Assembly: GCA_019118845.1 (NCBI GenBank)
Contig: DWYE01000142.1
Span: 1 to 24,047 of the forward strand
Length of the DNA: 24,047 bases
Source of the DNA: Anaeromassilibacillus stercoravium
GTDB taxonomy: Bacteria; Bacillota; Clostridia; Oscillospirales; Acutalibacteraceae
Direction of reading: 5' to 3'
Shown here piece after piece: positions 22,633-24,047 of the stretch. Numbering within the stretch: the first letter of the stretch is position 1; the number at the start of each line of letters is the position of its first letter. The notes under the pieces are model-generated. The model worked only from the letters and a program-made list of their open reading frames with translations, had not been told where the DNA came from and ran no database searches. A program made the position numbers and the translations under genes.

Positions 22633-23931
22633 ATGAGACAAGATATGCTTTTGGTTGTGGATATGGGCAGCACCCGTAACACCGATGTGGCGAGGGCGAT
22701 CCGTGCATTAGGCGTGTATAGTGAAATCTGCAACTACGATGTTACAGCGGAAGAGATTGCGAAAATGCCAAACGTAAAGGGCATTGTAGCAAACGGCGGG
22801 CCAAACGATGTGGTAGACGGCCAGAAGATCGGCCTATCGGATGAAATTAAGAACTGCGGATTGCCGGTTTTTACGTTTGATTACGAGGATAATGGAATGG
22901 TTCATCCGATGCCAAAAGAGGATGAGGCGATCCAAGAAGACTTGCGCAACTTTGTATTTGATACCTGCAAGGCGCAGGCTAACTGGAATATGGAAAACTT
23001 TATTGCGGATCAAATTGAATTGATTCGCAAACAGGTAGGTGACAAGAAGGTTCTTTTGGCTTTATCCGGCGGTGTGGATTCCTCCGTGGTTGCAGCCCTT
23101 TTGCTTAAAGCAATTGGAAGCCAGTTGACCTGTGTACATGTGAACCATGGACTATTGCGCAAGGGAGAACCAGAGCAGGTCGTTCGCGTCTTTAAGGACG
23201 AGCTTTCCGCAAATTTGATCTATGTGGATGCGACAGAGCGTTTCCTCAGCAAATTGGAGGGAGTCGCTGATCCGGAGCAGAAAAGAAAGATCATTGGGGC
23301 GGAATTTATCCGTGTGTTTGAGGAAGAGGCCCGGAAGCTCGATGGTATCGAATTCCTTGCACAGGGCACGATTTACCCGGACATTGTGGAGAGCGGAACA
23401 AAAACGGCTAAGATGGTAAAAAGCCACCACAATGTTGGGGGATTGCCCGAAGACTTGCAGTTTGAACTGGTAGAGCCGTTGAAAATGCTGTTTAAGGACG
23501 AGGTGCGCGCCTGCGGTGTAGCATTGGGATTGCCAGCCAGTATGGTATATCGCCAGCCGTTCCCAGGCCCCGGCTTGGGAGTGCGTTGCTTGGGAGCAAT
23601 CACACGCGACCGCTTGGAAGCCGTACGGGAATCCGATGCGATTTTGCGTGAAGAGTTTGCCAAGGCAGGGCTAGAAGGAAAAGTATGGCAGTATTTTACA
23701 ATCGTACCAGATTTTAAATCTGTTGGTGTGCGGGACAATGCGCGTTGCTTCGATTGGCCAGTCATCATCCGTGCGGTGAACACCATCGATGCCATGACCG
23801 CTCAGGTACCTCAGTTGGATTGGGCCGTCTTGCAGACGATTACTGCGCGTATTCTACAAGAAGTAAAAGGCGTAAATCGTGTGTGCTTTGACTTATCGCC
23901 GAAACCGACCGCCACAATCGAGTGGGAATGA
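22633..23931 (+). CDS. GuaA paralogue with internally deleted, inactive glutaminase domain
   Basis: A 432-residue GMP synthase homologue. The synthetase part is complete: PP-loop SGGVDSS (145-151), KSHHNVGGLPED, FPGPGLG and the TIEWE end, and well over half of its residues match the neighbouring GuaA by eye. The N-terminal domain is different. Residues 1-89 align without gaps to GuaA 1-89, but the nucleophile Cys83 is Asp83 (VFTFDYED for VLGICYGA) and the glutamine-site DFGGQYSQ is DMGSTRNT. About 79 residues are then missing. The alignment resumes at H91-P92 (GuaA His170-Pro171), where the catalytic Glu is Met93. In the synthetase, VDHG is VNHG (Asn171) and MGDGRTYD is RDNARCFD (367-374). 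The ATG at 22633 has AAGGAGGG 6 nt upstream. It is probably ammonia-dependent, a GuaA partner, or altered in substrate; which one is unknown. Confidence 0.9.
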   Translation: MRQDMLLVVDMGSTRNTDVARAIRALGVYSEICNYDVTAEEIAKMPNVKGIVANGGPNDVVDGQKIGLSDEIKNCGLPVFTFDYEDNGMVHPMPKEDEAIQEDLRNFVFDTCKAQANWNMENFIADQIELIRKQVGDKKVLLALSGGVDSSVVAALLLKAIGSQLTCVHVNHGLLRKGEPEQVVRVFKDELSANLIYVDATERFLSKLEGVADPEQKRKIIGAEFIRVFEEEARKLDGIEFLAQGTIYPDIVESGTKTAKMVKSHHNVGGLPEDLQFELVEPLKMLFKDEVRACGVALGLPASMVYRQPFPGPGLGVRCLGAITRDRLEAVRESDAILREEFAKAGLEGKVWQYFTIVPDFKSVGVRDNARCFDWPVIIRAVNTIDAMTAQVPQLDWAVLQTITARILQEVKGVNRVCFDLSPKPTATIEWE

Positions 23932-23941
23932 CGCTCGAAAC

Positions 23942-23975
23942 GGCGAAAACCCGCATGAATACAGGCTTTTTTGCC
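23942..23975 (+). terminator. Candidate terminator of the GuaA paralogue gene
   Basis: GGC-AAAA (23942-23949) can pair with TTTT-GCC (23969-23975), with CC/GG continuing inside after a small asymmetry and a T run of six (23967-23972) in the 3' arm. It begins about 10 nt after the stop. The stem is short and imperfect. Confidence 0.4.
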
Positions 23976-24000
23976 CGTCCATACTGCTCTTGATACTGGA

Positions 24001-24030
24001 TTGATACTATTTGTGTCCGCCCGGTATTCT
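24001..24030 (+). promoter_or_regulatory. Candidate promoter near the right edge
   Basis: TTGATA (24001-24006) and TATTCT (24025-24030) are 18 nt apart, reading out of the window. Three ATACT pentamers (23981, 23993, 24004) lie about one helical turn apart across the -35 side. The downstream gene is not visible. Confidence 0.3.
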
Positions 24031-24047
24031 CAAGAGAAAAATCCCAA

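Noticed and set aside
22633..23931. The possibility that the short GuaA is a frameshift, assembly error or simple pseudogene
   Set aside because: The frame is uninterrupted, both flanks of the deletion stay in register with GuaA, synthetase motifs are intact, and promoter and ribosome site are good. Decay remains possible but is not the simplest reading.

Overview
The window carries core metabolism of a Gram-positive anaerobe, most likely Bacillota, class Clostridia, possibly an Oscillospirales/Ruminococcaceae-type gut bacterium. The basis is a CoA-transferase of fermentative type, the LL-diaminopimelate aminotransferase route to lysine, a Bacillus/Clostridium-type GSI-alpha glutamine synthetase, a 1072-residue CarB, AGGAGG ribosome sites, frequent TTG starts, and moderately GC-rich DNA (mid-50s by eye). 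The placement below class is inference. There are no rRNA or tRNA genes, insertion sequences, phage genes or CRISPR arrays.

Left part (1-5162, all minus strand): a propionate/acetate CoA-transferase, the manganese exporter mntP, an orphan PTS-type EIIC membrane protein and NADP-type glutamate dehydrogenase gdhA. pct, mntP and gdhA each have a recognisable promoter and terminator. The EIIC gene instead sits behind a long hairpin with a U-tract, which looks like a structured or attenuated leader.

Centre (5163-9454): gdhA and glnA diverge from a 464-nt region that holds both promoters, two inverted repeats, a possible 30-codon ORF, and a terminator-like hairpin directly before the glnA ribosome site. 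Then, after a 330-nt non-coding gap, come dapF and dapL (lysine/peptidoglycan precursor). dapL has its own strong promoter inside the tail of dapF.

Right part (9516-22481, plus strand): a compact nucleotide run carA-carB-purC-purF-purB-purA-glmS-guaA, closed by a very strong terminator. Four of these genes encode glutamine amidotransferases (CarA, PurF, GlmS, GuaA), so the window joins glutamate and glutamine synthesis (gdhA, glnA) to four large glutamine consumers. PurB resembles the human-type enzyme, and PurA is a divergent form with a changed guanine-recognition loop.

The most unusual gene follows the terminator on its own promoter (22633-23931): a second GMP synthase. Its ATP-pyrophosphatase and dimerisation domains are intact. 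Its glutaminase domain has lost about 79 residues in frame, and the catalytic Cys and Glu are replaced. It cannot be a normal glutamine-hydrolysing enzyme. It is either an ammonia-dependent GMP synthase, a partner subunit of the normal GuaA, or an enzyme with a new substrate.
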